From NCBI GenBank assembly GCA_004194705.1, contig SADC01001324.1, positions 372,001-436,000 on the forward strand: 64,000 bases of DNA. The letters are read 5' to 3'. Position 1 is the first letter of the stretch; each line of letters opens with the position of its first letter. Positions 46,408 through 57,639 of the stretch are shown here, in pieces. The stretch is from Ditylenchus dipsaci (lineage: Eukaryota; Nematoda; Chromadorea; Rhabditida; Anguinidae). The translations under genes and the position numbers were made by a program. The notes beneath the pieces were generated by a model. That model was not told where the DNA came from and searched no databases. It was given only the letters and a program-made list of their open reading frames with translations.

Positions 46408-49400
46408 ATGTTGCACCAGCTACGTAGCATACTTCAGTCTTCGAATTTGTGCAAGGATGCGCTCAGCAAAAAGAGCATCGACAAGCTGAAGGTGGTAATC
46501 GACTTTTCTTCGCCCAACATTGCCAAGACTTTTCACATGGGAAACCTGAGGTGGATTTACATCAGCTTCTTCGATATCCAACTACTAATGCTTGCAATTT
46601 AAGAGGGACATTGCTAGGAAACTTCATTCAAAGAATCTATCGTTGTGCTGGTCATGAAGTCATCTCTATCAATTACCTGGGGACTGGGGGAAACAATTTG
46701 CCATGCTGGGTACCTACTGGAGTAAGAATATAGTTTACAAAAACTTTCGAAACAGTCTATTACATTATTTGCAGGTATTTTAAAGGATCGTCCATCAGAA
46801 GAGCAATGGAAAGATATGAGCTCGAAACAAAAAGTAGAATTTCTGACCAAGTGCTACGCCAGTGCCAATACACACATCAGCTCCAATCCTAAGCTGTCAG
46901 AAAGGGTTCATGCGCTCTTTGGTCAAATGGAAGCTTCCGTGATGTCAAATCCGATTTCTGGTGACTGTGAACTACCAGCTATGCAACTGTGGCAAGAATG
47001 GCGTGCCTTTTCCAAAGACTATTTGAACGGCTTCTACCAACAGTTCGGCATTGAATTCAGTGAATGGGACTGTGAGTCTGCTCATGTACCAGGTGCTTAG
47101 CATTATTGATTTTGACTTCAAACTAACTAATTGTTTTAGAAGCTCAAGCTCTCGTGGATGAATTGCTCAAACAGAAAATCGCCTCTTTGACAGCTGAACA
47201 ATTGTGTGTAGTCAATGATGCGCAGTCCAGCCAACCAGTGGTGCTTAGGAAAAGTGATAAATCGACTCTCTATTTGACGAGGTTATCTATTTATGAATAT
47301 TTTGCAATTTCTTAAATTCTCGGAGTGTATTCTCATGAATAATATTCTCCTGGATGCATTCCCCTGATACTCCATAGTATCCTCCCTTCGTACTGACCAG
47401 CTGTACGTGGTCCTAAGGGTGGCCACTATGGAAGAACTCAATGGTACTGTTTTTTCATTAGGTTAGAGTCATGTGCTGCGCCTAAGGCTTTGCTTAATTT
47501 AAAAGAGTTAAAATTTTTGGAAAAGACAGGACACCTACGATTAAAAAGATATCTAAACGTTCATGTGCACGATGTATACTGTTTTGAAAGCTCTCAATTA
47601 TGGCTGAGCTTGCTACACAATAAAGTTGAGTTTGATAATTGTTGGCGTTTAGGGATCTTGGTGCCATACATTCTCGCCATCGCAAATTTGATGCTGATCA
47701 ATACGTAAGCTTTAAAAATATTTCTCGTTACGGTCAAACCTCTCGGTAGCACTTGTCCTCCCTAACCCTGTGTGAGAGGTTGACGTATACCATTACCTCC
47801 TCTAACATTCTTCCTATTTCACACCTTGAACCAATAATATGATTCTAGTGTATAGTGAGATTTGGCTGTAAAAACATGTTTTTTAAAGCTCACAAATTCA
47901 TCGATCAAAGTTTACTATATTACAGATGTATGTTGTGGACTCTTCTCAGAGGTATGGCCCACTGACAGAAGTTACAGATCTCATTTATTTAAGAGTTTGC
48001 TATTTTAGGAATCATTTTGCTCAATTCAAAGAGATGCTCAATCTGATGAAGGAAGAGGAATTATCGGAAAAAATTAAGCATATCAGTTATGGTCGTGTCA
48101 TTGGGCTTTCAACCAGGTATGTATCTGCTGAAGACTAAAATTCTTGTTGGTTCAATGATGAATGTTGAAATTTAGAGGAGGAAAGAACGACTCAGTTGAT
48201 TTTCTGATTGAAAGTGGGGAAGTTGAAGCAAAAAAATTTCTGGAGCAATCGCCTACAATCAAACTGACACCTGAGGAGCTACCGGGTATGAGCCAAAAAG
48301 TGTCAAGGTTTGTAAGCATTTCAGTAATTACCGTATTATTTCTAATAAACGCCCTCCCCAAAAGTCGGAAAGTGTACCCAAACTTCTTTTTTCGATTTCA
48401 CTATTTTTCTCAGATTTTTTAAAGCTGCACCGGCAAATTTGGTACCTTCGGATAGTTGGGATTCAGGGCTTTCATTTTTGAGGTCATGTAACATTAACCC
48501 TGACATTACGGGGAAAAAATAGCACTGTTTACGGCTGGGGTCATATTGACCCCAACGCTTTTCGAAGGTTGTTAATAGGCACAACGTTAACATTTTTAAC
48601 AACAGCTTAGTGCTATCTTGTAGCGCAGCTTGAAAGCTACAACATGTATTTCACAGAAAAGTTTCAAAAAATCTGACTGTTGAGATATGGCTTTTTGAAA
48701 AAAATCAATTTCTTTGAAAAGGGCCAAAATTTGAAAAAAGGTGGAGAAACTTGGATTTTGATAATTTTAAAGAAATCGATTTTTTTTCTTCGAAAGAGCC
48801 ATATCTCAACACTCAGATTTTTTAAAACTTTTCTGTGAAATAGGTCTTGTAGTTTTTGAGCTGCGCTACAAGATAGCACTGAGCTGTTGTTACAATTGTT
48901 AACGTGATGCCTATTAACAACCTTCGAAAAGCGTTGGGGTCAATATGACCCCAAATGGTATACAGTGCTGCTTTTTTATACACCAGCAAAAATAAATCGC
49001 CAAATCCTCCGGAAAGTTGTCGAAATGTAGTTAACAAAGAGACGAACAAAGTCACAAAAAATCAGCTCTTAATAATCTCTAAAAAACAATTTACAGCCGT
49101 TTTAAAAGTGCCCTGGGTCATATATACGCCACGGAGCAGTTTAACCTGACCCCCACCACTCAGGTAAACCTGACCCCCACCAGTAAAATCAGCTTGGGGG
49201 ACCAAGGCAAAATTTTGGTCAGGTTAAATTTAGCCGACCCCACCGTAATGTCAGGGTTAAAAAAGTCTAAGAAAATTTGAAACTCGAGTAAAATTTTCCA
49301 GGTACAAAACCCGTATTTTGAAAACCCGTATTTAAAACCCGTATTTTGTACCTGGAAAATTTTACTTGAGTTTCAAATTTCTTAGACTTTTTTAATGTTA

Positions 49401-51304
49401 CATGACCTCAAAAATGAAAGCCCTGAATCTCAACTATCCGAAGGTAGAAAATTTGTTAGTGTAGCTTTAAAAAATCTGAGAAAAATAGTAAAATCGAAAA
49501 AAAAGAAGTTTGGGTATATTTTTCGACTTTTGGGGAAGGCGTTTATTAGAGATAATACGGTAGTTCGTTCTTATAACTTATGGGTTCGGATTCAAGTTTT
49601 CGACTGCAAATCAGTTCAGTGCAATTCAAATTAACCAAATCTACACCAGAAATTTTGTAAAGGCCACCGTGTCCATATCTGGTGTAGAATTTTTTATTTG
49701 TCTTTATGAATTCTGAAAAGAATGCCAGATGTCATGATTTATGAGGATTTTCCTGGTGTTTGAACTCAAATTTTAATTAATAAAATTTTATACATCGAGA
49801 GCAGTTTTTCCAAAAGTCACAATCAAGGTCACACTCAACGTAAATCTCGAGTTTGGTAAACTCAAGGTCGATTTTCTTGATTTTTTGTAAGAAAAACGGT
49901 TCTGAATTTTTTCCCTAACCTCTGAAGTCAAGATTTTGCGCTGAACAAAACTTGCTTTTCAGAATAGCGATATTATTTTTGTACGATGAGATATAGCCGT
50001 TTTTAGGCCGAAAATCACCTTGAGTTTAGCAGGGTCAAAGTCAAGGTAAACTCAGGTGATTTTCGGCCTAAAAATGGCTATATCTCATCTTAATTTTTTT
50101 ATCGAAATTCTGAAAAGTAAACAAAAACCGAAAAGCGCAAAATCCTGACTCTAGGGATAGGGAAAAAAATTCATACCTGTTTTTCTTACAAAAAATCGAT
50201 AAAAGCGACCTGGTGTTTACTAAACTCAAGATTTACCTTGAGTGTGAGGGTGAGTTTTGAAAACGCTGACGAGAGGTTCTGTCTGATTTAGAGAGATTTT
50301 TCTTCGAAATCCTTATTCTTCAGACTAGATTCTTTTGCATCTGATTACCCTAGGTTCTGTTAACTACCCAAAACCACAGTTGCTATTTTTATCAAAACTG
50401 GAAATTATTTTTACCAGCCACAAGAAGTTTCAACTATTTCTATCATTGAAGATTCGTAATATTTGTTCGAAATATTCATAACTGTACGAGATTTTCTAAA
50501 CTCTTCAGATGTTGATTTTATATTCTACATAATTTTTGCAGGTCTATTATTGTCTACGAAAGTTTGAGAAGGAAGAAATTTGTCGAGCACACGTTCTCCT
50601 TCAGGGATTCGTTCAGTGAGCACTCTGGATTGTCTATTCAAGTAACGCTATAGCATGTAAATTTATCTGTTTAAATGCAATTTTTAGGAAAAATACAGCC
50701 GCATCAATTCCATGGTAATTTTTTTTAGCAAGTGTTAGAGCTAGCAATAAAATTTATATGTAGGAGCTAGCGAATCGTGATGTGATGGATGTAGTCAACG
50801 CTAGAATACAAGATGGAAACTTTGCAAAACTAAATCTTGAAGTGACTGCTTTGACTACGGACCTGGCTAAGCTTTTGGGTGAATTCGACGGTTAGTGTAA
50901 TTTACTATTTTAAAATTTTAAAAGACTGTGAGAGCCATCGTAAATGAGTTTTTGACGCTAAGGAAGTAACCATGTTGATTGTATAATTTTTGTTTTCAGA
51001 TGCCGTTCTGTCAGCTTATGAACAATCTGAACCTGCTATAATGACAGCACACCTCATGAAACTTGCTGTTCAATGTGGAAGGTCATCTCGTAGGCTAAGG
51101 GTAGGATTATTTTACTTACATTAGATTTCGAAACATGCTAGACTCTGGCTTGACCGCCCACCAGTGTGCCAACTATGGAGAGAGTTATTATTATATAAGC
51201 GTTCTCAGGTCAAAGGAGAGCCAGCAGCGACTGCCGTGCCGAGGATGATGCTCTTCGCTGCTACTAAGAAAGTGCTAGGAGAAGGGATGAAGATGCTGGG
51301 ATAG
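46408..51304 (+). CDS. RARS2: Mitochondrial arginyl-tRNA synthetase
   Basis: A class I enzyme charging mitochondrial tRNA-Arg. Exons: 46408-46550, 46604-46721, 46775-47092, 47140-47281, 47653-47704, 47926-47951, 48009-48116, 48176-48307, 50542-50641, 50688-50714, 50764-50890, 51000-51100, 51209-51304. The ATG follows TTTTCAG by 3 bases. [16 protein letters not shown] carries the HIGH motif (HMGN); INYLGDWGKQF follows once a one-base slip in a G run near 46682 is allowed for. Later: [39 protein letters not shown], and a DALR domain ending [22 protein letters not shown]. The roughly 100-residue N-terminal domain of animal RARS2 is missing; only about 30 residues precede FSSPN. A 2.2-kb intron carries nested MITEs. 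Confidence 0.93.
48331..49560. mobile_element. TACCGTATT MITE, copy 4, with nested piggyBac-like MITE
   Basis: Ends CCGTATTATTTCTAATAAAC and complement are flanked by TA at 48329-48330 and 49561-49562. Internal arms (GGCTTTCATTTTTGAGGTCA) are inverted. Lies in a RARS2 intron. Confidence 0.8.
48494..49260. mobile_element. piggyBac-like MITE with TTAA
   Basis: TTAA at both edges (48494-48497, 49257-49260). Termini are CCCTGACATTACGG and CCGTAATGTCAGGG. CCC...GGG ends with TTAA fit piggyBac. The interior is a long palindrome (TTCGAAAAGCGTTGGGGTCA and complement). Nested in the element at 48331-49560. Confidence 0.85.
49800..50270. mobile_element. Foldback palindrome in RARS2 intron
   Basis: Arms of about 225 bases, beginning near CACACTCAACGTAAATCT, are inverted around 50035 (AGTTTAGCAGGGTC). 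No coding sequence. Confidence 0.7.
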
Positions 51305-52082
51305 AACCTCTTCCGAAGTTGTAAATATTTGTAGTTGTTCCATTTGTTTGTGTGTAGTTGTTGTTTTGTTGATACCGTTTTTGTTGATTGCGGTAAATAA
51401 AGATTTATTTCGGGGCAACTTCGGTATTCACACCCAGTCAACTTCGGTATGCACACCCAGTCAACTTCGGTATACACACCCCAGTCAACTTCGGTATACA
51501 CACCCAGTCAAAAATTAGCTTGGGGGACCAAGGCAAATTTTTTTTAAAAAAAATTAATTTTTTTTGTTTGCAGTTTTATTTTCAGTTTTACCCTTCCTTA
51601 TTTGTTCTTGATTTGCCTGTCTAGGTTTAGGATAGATCTTTATTGTCAAAGACTTGCATGTGTCTTACCTTTTGTGTGAACTGAAAACTTATACTATAGG
51701 TTTATATCTTACTGGGCTCTTGGATGTAAGCCTTGGGCGGAGTGCCTAATCCGGTTTTCGCTCAAAAACTGGTTTAAAGTGCTTTTTCGAGTGTTTTAGC
51801 ATGTTTTAGCATCGGTTTTAGCATCTCAAAACCGTACAAAGGTTCAATGATCAGGAAAATTTTTGAATTGGCGGGGACCACTTTTGAACGCATGAACATG
51901 CCCCTTTAACGCATTCAAAATTAGGGGATATATGTCTAGCAGGAAGAAGAATAAGAAAACCAAGACAACACAATATTAGTAAAAAGTCAGTGACAACAAG
52001 TAGGGGAGTCGACTGGGTCAACATTTACTTGGATTATATAGCCTAGTGTGAAATTTGAGTCACGCTGTTTGGCTACCTTGGC
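51305..52082. repeat. 3' flank of RARS2 with a short tandem repeat
   Basis: At 51416-51510 the unit CAACTTCGGTATACACACCC (about 21 bases) repeats four times. The rest has no recognised gene. Confidence 0.6.
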
Positions 52083-52755
52083 TTTAAAGGAGCATGCCGT
52101 GAGTTTTAAAAAGTTAAGGCGCGGACCACCAATTTTTTTTAAGTTGTTCCATTTTTCACTCACTTTGCATTAAATCTGATATAGACGACCTTATGCTACT
52201 TTTAGAAACTAGGCAGAATACTTAAAAAATCTAGACAAAACGAATGTAAAAATTTGTCGAGAAAGAAAAGTTATAATGGTCCGCGCCTTTTCTCGGTGTA
52301 ACGCACGGGCATGGTCCTTTAAAGGACCATGGTTTTTGCGCGCAGTGACGTGTGCAAAATTTGAATTGGCGGGGACACTTCTATTTCGTCCCGCACTCTA
52401 CTCTTTTGAGTCATTTGAACGACCCAAAAGAGTACACTTTTAGACGAAAGAGAAGTGTCCCCGTCAATTCAAATTTTGCACATGCCACGCGCGCACACTG
52501 CGCGCAAAAACCTTGGTCCTTTAAAGGGCATACCAGCGCGTTACACAGCAAATTAAGGCACGAACCAGCAATTATTCAAAAATCGAATTTCGAATTTCAT
52601 GTCAGATCTGATATTTATGACCTTATCCTACTTTTAAAAAGTAGGCAGAAAACTTCTGTCGGATCAGGTAGAACGCTTATACAAAATAGTCAAGAGAAAA
52701 AGAAATTGCTGGTCCCGCCTTAATTGCAATGTAACGCACTGGTATGCCCCTTTAA
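52083..52755. mobile_element. Three MITEs joined at shared TTTAAAG sites
   Basis: Junctions are at 52083, 52317-52324, 52520-52526 and 52751. Unit 1 and unit 3 have GGCATGCC/GGCATACC-type ends followed by a GCGTTACAC motif; unit 2 has GGACCATGGTTTTTGCGCGC ends. Each unit has its own inverted ends, and neighbours share the TTTAAAG. Confidence 0.75.
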
Positions 52756-53149
52756 TGGATGTACCAACTCAGATGTCGGAGTCCAAAGTAGGAAGCCGGT
52801 AGTCATATTTAAACTTTTAATTTTTTTCTGTTCAACTGTGAGAAAGCCACTATACAAAAACCTTCAGAATTTAGTTGCTTTAAAAAGATTGAGTTACTTT
52901 ACAAAGTGAAAGAATGCTGAAAACTTGCAGAGCTGTTACCGTTTTACATGGGTCCGCGAAGACGTCGACATCCGATTTTCAGCAACCATTGTAGCTACCG
53001 TGTAAAAAGCTTGGAAAGAATTGAAAATATAATCACGTTTTTCAACAGTCTTCGTGTTATCATAATTAGCTTTCGCTAGTTTTTCGAACTTCTGTGCATA
53101 AATGCGAAAAAAAATCGCTTCCATTTTAGGACCAATTAGGCTGAAATTG

Positions 53150-53940
53150 ATTTCACGCACCAAAATACTGATTTCCCCCAGTAAATTTATTATTTCCCCA
53201 GTAAATTTGAATTTCAAACAAAATACTGATTTCCCCCAGTAAATTACTGATTTCCCCAGTAAATTACTGATTTCCCTCAGTAAATTACTGATTTCCCCCA
53301 GTAAATTTTGCGGGAATTTGAATTTTCAGGTCAGAAAATACCTTCAACTGGTCAGAATCCCACCCAGAGTGGCCAGAAGTCCCTGAAAGTTGGTTTTTTG
53401 GGGGTTTACTAAAGGAAGGGTAAACTTTTTGCGAAAAATCGATTGAGCGGATCAGATTTCGGGTCCGATGGGCTCAATTGCTCAGGATTCCACCCTTAAC
53501 CATTCTCAATCATCTTAAACCACCTAAACCATCCAAACTGCTCCAGACCAGTATCTAACTACCCTAAATCAGTGCTTAGGTTGGTTTAAGATAGTTGAGA
53601 ATGGTTAAGGGTGGAATCCTGAGCAATTGAGCCCATCGGACCCGAAATCTGATCCGCTCAATCGATTTTTCGCAAAAAGTTTACCCCCCCCATTTAGTAA
53701 ACCCCCAAAAAACCAACTTTCAGGGACTTCTGGTCACTCTGGGTGGGATTCTGACCAGTTGAAGGTATTTTCTGACCTGAAAATTCAAATTCCCGCAAAA
53801 TTTACTGCAGGAAATACAAAATTTACTGCGGGAAATCAGTAATTTACTGCAGGAAATCAGTATTTTGTTTGAAATTCAAATTTACTGCGGGAAATAATAA
53901 ATTTACTGCGGGAAATCAGTATTTTGGTGTGTGAAATCAA
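53150..53940. mobile_element. CCCGCAGTAAATT array element, copy 2
   Basis: Opposite in orientation to copy 1: CCCCCAG-type words now stand at the inner end (53170-53310) and CCCGCAG-type words at the outer end (53800-53920). Confidence 0.8.
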
Positions 53941-53984
53941 TTTTAGCCGAAAAAAAATTAGGCGGAGAAAAAAGTATTGTCCAA

Positions 53985-54756
53985 GGATAATATTTTTTTC
54001 TCACCGCAAATACACTGCGAATGCACCGCAAATTATTTTTTTCTCACCGCAATTTGATCTTCCCGCAAAATACTTTTTTCTCACCGCAAAATACTTTTTT
54101 CCCCCGCAAAAATACTTTTTCCCCCCGCAAACCTAATTTCTGTCTAAGACCAACCAAATTTTGCATAATTTTGCAAGAATTCAAATTTTTCAGTCAGGAA
54201 ACAACTTGGATCCCTCAGAATCCCACCCCAGAATGGCCAAAAGCCCCTGAAAGTTGGTTTTTTCGGGGTTACTAAAGGGGGGGGGTAAACTTTTGCGAAA
54301 ATTCGATTGAGCGGATCTGATTTCGGGTCCGATGGGCTTAATCGCTCAAAATTATAGGTTTATGGTATTTTCGAGTGGTTCAGGGTGGAGTTGTGGGCGA
54401 TTGAGCCGATCGGACCCGAAATCTGATCCGCTCAATCGAATTTTTGCAAAAAGTTTACCCCCCCCCTTTAGTAAACCCGAAAAAACCAACTTTCAGGGGC
54501 TTTTGGCCATTCTGGGTGGGATTCTGAGGGATCCAAATTGTTTCCTGACTGAAAAATTCAAATTCTTGCAAAATTATGCAAAATTTGGTTGGTCTTAGAC
54601 AGAAATTAGGTTTGCGGGGGAAAAAAGTATTTTTGCGGTGAGAAAAAAGTATTTTGCGGTGAGAAAAAGTATTTTGCGGGAAGATCAAATTGCGGTGAGA
54701 AAAAAATAATTTGCGGTGATTTTCAAGTGTTTTGCGGTGAGAAAAAAATACCATCC
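53985..54756. mobile_element. CCGCAAAATACTTTTTTCT array element, 9-bp TSD
   Basis: The target duplication ATTGTCCAA is exact at 53976-53984 and 54757-54765. Ends are GGATAATATTTTTTTCTC and the complement of GGATGGTATTTTTTTCTC. CCGCAAAATACTTTTTTC words sit at both ends, inverted. The left arm near 45375 has the uninterrupted site with one copy of the 9-mer. Confidence 0.92.
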
Positions 54757-55929
54757 ATTGTCCAATTCGTTTGTCCCTTTTTTCCACTTTTTGAATTCGC
54801 GCCTTTTTCATTTTATTTATTTGGCTTCTATTTCATTTTTGTTTAACTTTTTTAACTCTTAGTCGAACCCTTAAGGCACGTTCACATAAAAACAAAATCC
54901 CGCACCACACCCACACTCTCTATTGTGAACACTCAAAATCCCGCACCCACACTCGTGTTCGTTCACAATGATGAGTGTGGGTGTGGGCAAATCTCACACC
55001 CAGTTTTCGATCCTGACTACTTATAATACTTCAAACAGTACTCTTTTCAACAATTTATAACCCAATTGACTTCAAACATCATTATATTGTTGTGTTCTTG
55101 TTCTTATATTTATTTTCTGAGCTACATCTTTTCAGTGTAGCTCAATTAAGTTTATTTAAACCGATTGTTATCCCAGACAGTGTATGTCAAGCCAGTTTCG
55201 ATACCGAGGTGTTTCGCAATCGGTGGTACCTTGGTAGTGGAAGTACGTCGGTAGTCGTAGTAGTACCTTGATGGTGGTACCAAGTCGTTACCAAACCACC
55301 CAAACCACCTAAAATCAACAGAAACCACCCGAAGAATCCAAACCCCAAAACCAACCGAAACCACCAAAAACCACCCAAAACTACCGAAAACCATCCTAAA
55401 CCACCCAAAATGTGTGGCTCTAAGTAATTTCGGGTGGTTCGGATGCTTTTGGGTGTTTTTCGGTGTTTAGGCGGTTTGTGATGGTTTGGGGATGTTTAGG
55501 GTGGGTTAAGGTGATTCGGGGTAGTTTGGGTGGTTCGGGATGCTTGAGGTGGTTTCGGGTCGTTTTGGGTGGTTTTGTTGGTTTTGGATATAATATAATT
55601 GTGGCCGAAAATCTCTTTTTTGTGGCCGAAAATCTCTTTTTTGTGGCCGAAAATCTTTTTCTTGTCGCCGAAATTTGGTCTTGACACGAAATTAACAATT
55701 TTTGAATTTTTTTGAGTGAAATTCAGGGTGAGGAAAGACCAGATGGCTCAGGACCGCTCCGGAATGGCCAAGAGGCCGAAATATTTTTTTAGGGTTTACT
55801 AAAGGGGGGGGGTAAACTTTTAGAGATCGATTGAGCGGATCAATTCGAATGCAAACTCGATTCCATATCGAGCTTGAATGGAATTTATTTTATTATAGTT
55901 TTATCATAATAGTCACAAAATCAATCCCT

Positions 55930-56236
55930 GCTCAATGGTAGAGATTTCTTTCCTGGTGAGTTCTTTGCTGTAGAATTATTTTGGTTGTACTGATTTGGTT
56001 TTAGCTTCCGCCGATCATTTACATGTCGTGGCTAACACTAATGTCTCTGTCTCCAAATCCGGTTTCCACAGTGCGCTGCTAACAGGAGCTGGTGGTGTGG
56101 CTGTGAAAACCATCAATTATATGGTGTGGCTGTGCAAGACCAAGGTGTCGAGCAAGACGAAATCAGTGCTCTCAGTGATAGGCAGCTCCTCCAGGCGCAG
56201 ATTCGCCTGCACAAAATTGCGATAGAAGTGGACTGA
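55930..56236 (+). CDS. Spliced gene fragment in right arm, unrecognised
   Basis: Second copy of the fragment at 43739-44045, plus strand. Exon 1 ends at 55955 before GTGAGT; exon 2 starts at 56005 after GGTTTTAG and codes ADHLHVVANTNVSVSKSGFH. The long frame stops at 56225; a shifted frame reading through LLQAQIRLHKIAIEVD stops at 56236. No domain recognised, so it may be the 3' part of a captured gene. Confidence 0.45.
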
Positions 56237-57389
56237 ATGTGAATAGGGACTGGCAGAATAGAGGAAGCATGAGTGCAAAGAAATCTTAAAAATCACTGAA
56301 ATTCTTAGATTGTTCAAATTGCGTGTCTATTAAATGTAATGGATTAAAATTTTCATGTGGCGCAGAATCGCCCGATTTTGTTTTCTTGAGCAAATATGAT
56401 CGAATTTTTTACATTGATGATCGATTGCCAGATAAAATTATTGCGTAAAAATTTACTTCTAAAACGTTTTAAAAAGCCGCCAGTAAATTATAGTTGTGTT
56501 AGAAACCAAGTGAAAAAACCCGTACAGAAGTTCATTTGTTAAGAATTTTTTTGAATTAGCAAAGGACAACCGTTGTCGGAGACGGCAATGGATATTTAAT
56601 ATAAAATTCGAATGCAAACTCGATTCCATATCGAGCTTGGAACGGAATTTATTTTTGCATGGAATGGAATATTCCATATCCCATTCCATTTTTGAAAACA
56701 CTGACTACTTCCATTTTTTTTAATAGTTTGAAAAGCCGTAAATTCCGGTTTCTTGCAAGCGAGATCTATTGACTATCTTGTTTTCTGATAGATTCAAGAA
56801 AACAAATACTAATATTTTCATTTGAATTAACCAACATCTCTTTGGCGGCAGCACGTATTTTCGAACTTATGCTTTTTAACAATTTACTTGAATGCATTTT
56901 TGGCCGAATTATCCAAAAAATTTTTTTGCTGGTTTGGGCCTCTAGTCGATTTCAGTTACTGGGACGCAGTTAACGTCACACCGTTTTTGTAGCTAAACTA
57001 ATTTTTCACAAAATACCATTAAAAATTTTTTGGCGCTACTGTAATATACCCCTCCCCCTCCCCCCCAAGAACCCTCCTGTAATATACTCCACCCCCCCCC
57101 CAATAATTTTTAAACTTAGGAATTAGGCTGAGGCTTTGGGCCGTAATCATTAGGCTCAGGGAGAACACGTAATAATTTCACCACTTTTCAAAAAAAAGTA
57201 TGGTTTTTGGGGCACCTGAAAAATTAATAGGGGGGGGGGTATATCACAGTAGCTTTTTTAGGAGGGGGTTATGTCAAGCGTCAAAATTTTACATATATTT
57301 TACTATGTTTGAGAAAAATGCAAAAGTTTCCACAAAGTCAAAAAATTTTTGGTGTCCAAAAATTACTCATTTTTCGAATTCTTGTGAGG

Positions 57390-57625
57390 AAGGAGTAGCT
57401 TGCGACAATTTAAATTGCGACCATTCAAGTTGCGACAAATTCAAATTGCGACAATTCAAAACAGCGAAGCAGATTTCCTCTCTCAGTGTGATAGTTGTCC
57501 ATATCTAGAAGATCGAACCGAAAATTACAATAGAAACACGTTGAACAGGAGCATATTTAGATAAAGGAACTATTCAAGACTCGGACTTTAAATTGTCGCA
57601 ATTCGAATTGTTGCAATTTGAATTG
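57390..57625. repeat. ATTGCGACAATTCAA array foldback
   Basis: Four TTGCGACAATTCAA-like words at 57395-57465 are mirrored by words at 57575-57625. Ends and target duplication not resolved. Confidence 0.55.
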
Positions 57626-57639
57626 AAACGTGAAACCTT

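Larger units (their letters stand above)
53150..56875. repeat. Right arm of large inverted repeat around RARS2
   Basis: Inverse partner of 43098-46185. It is longer only because a separate element (53985-54756) has been inserted in it. It contains the array element copy 2 (53150-53940) and the second copy of the spliced gene fragment. Confidence 0.85.
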
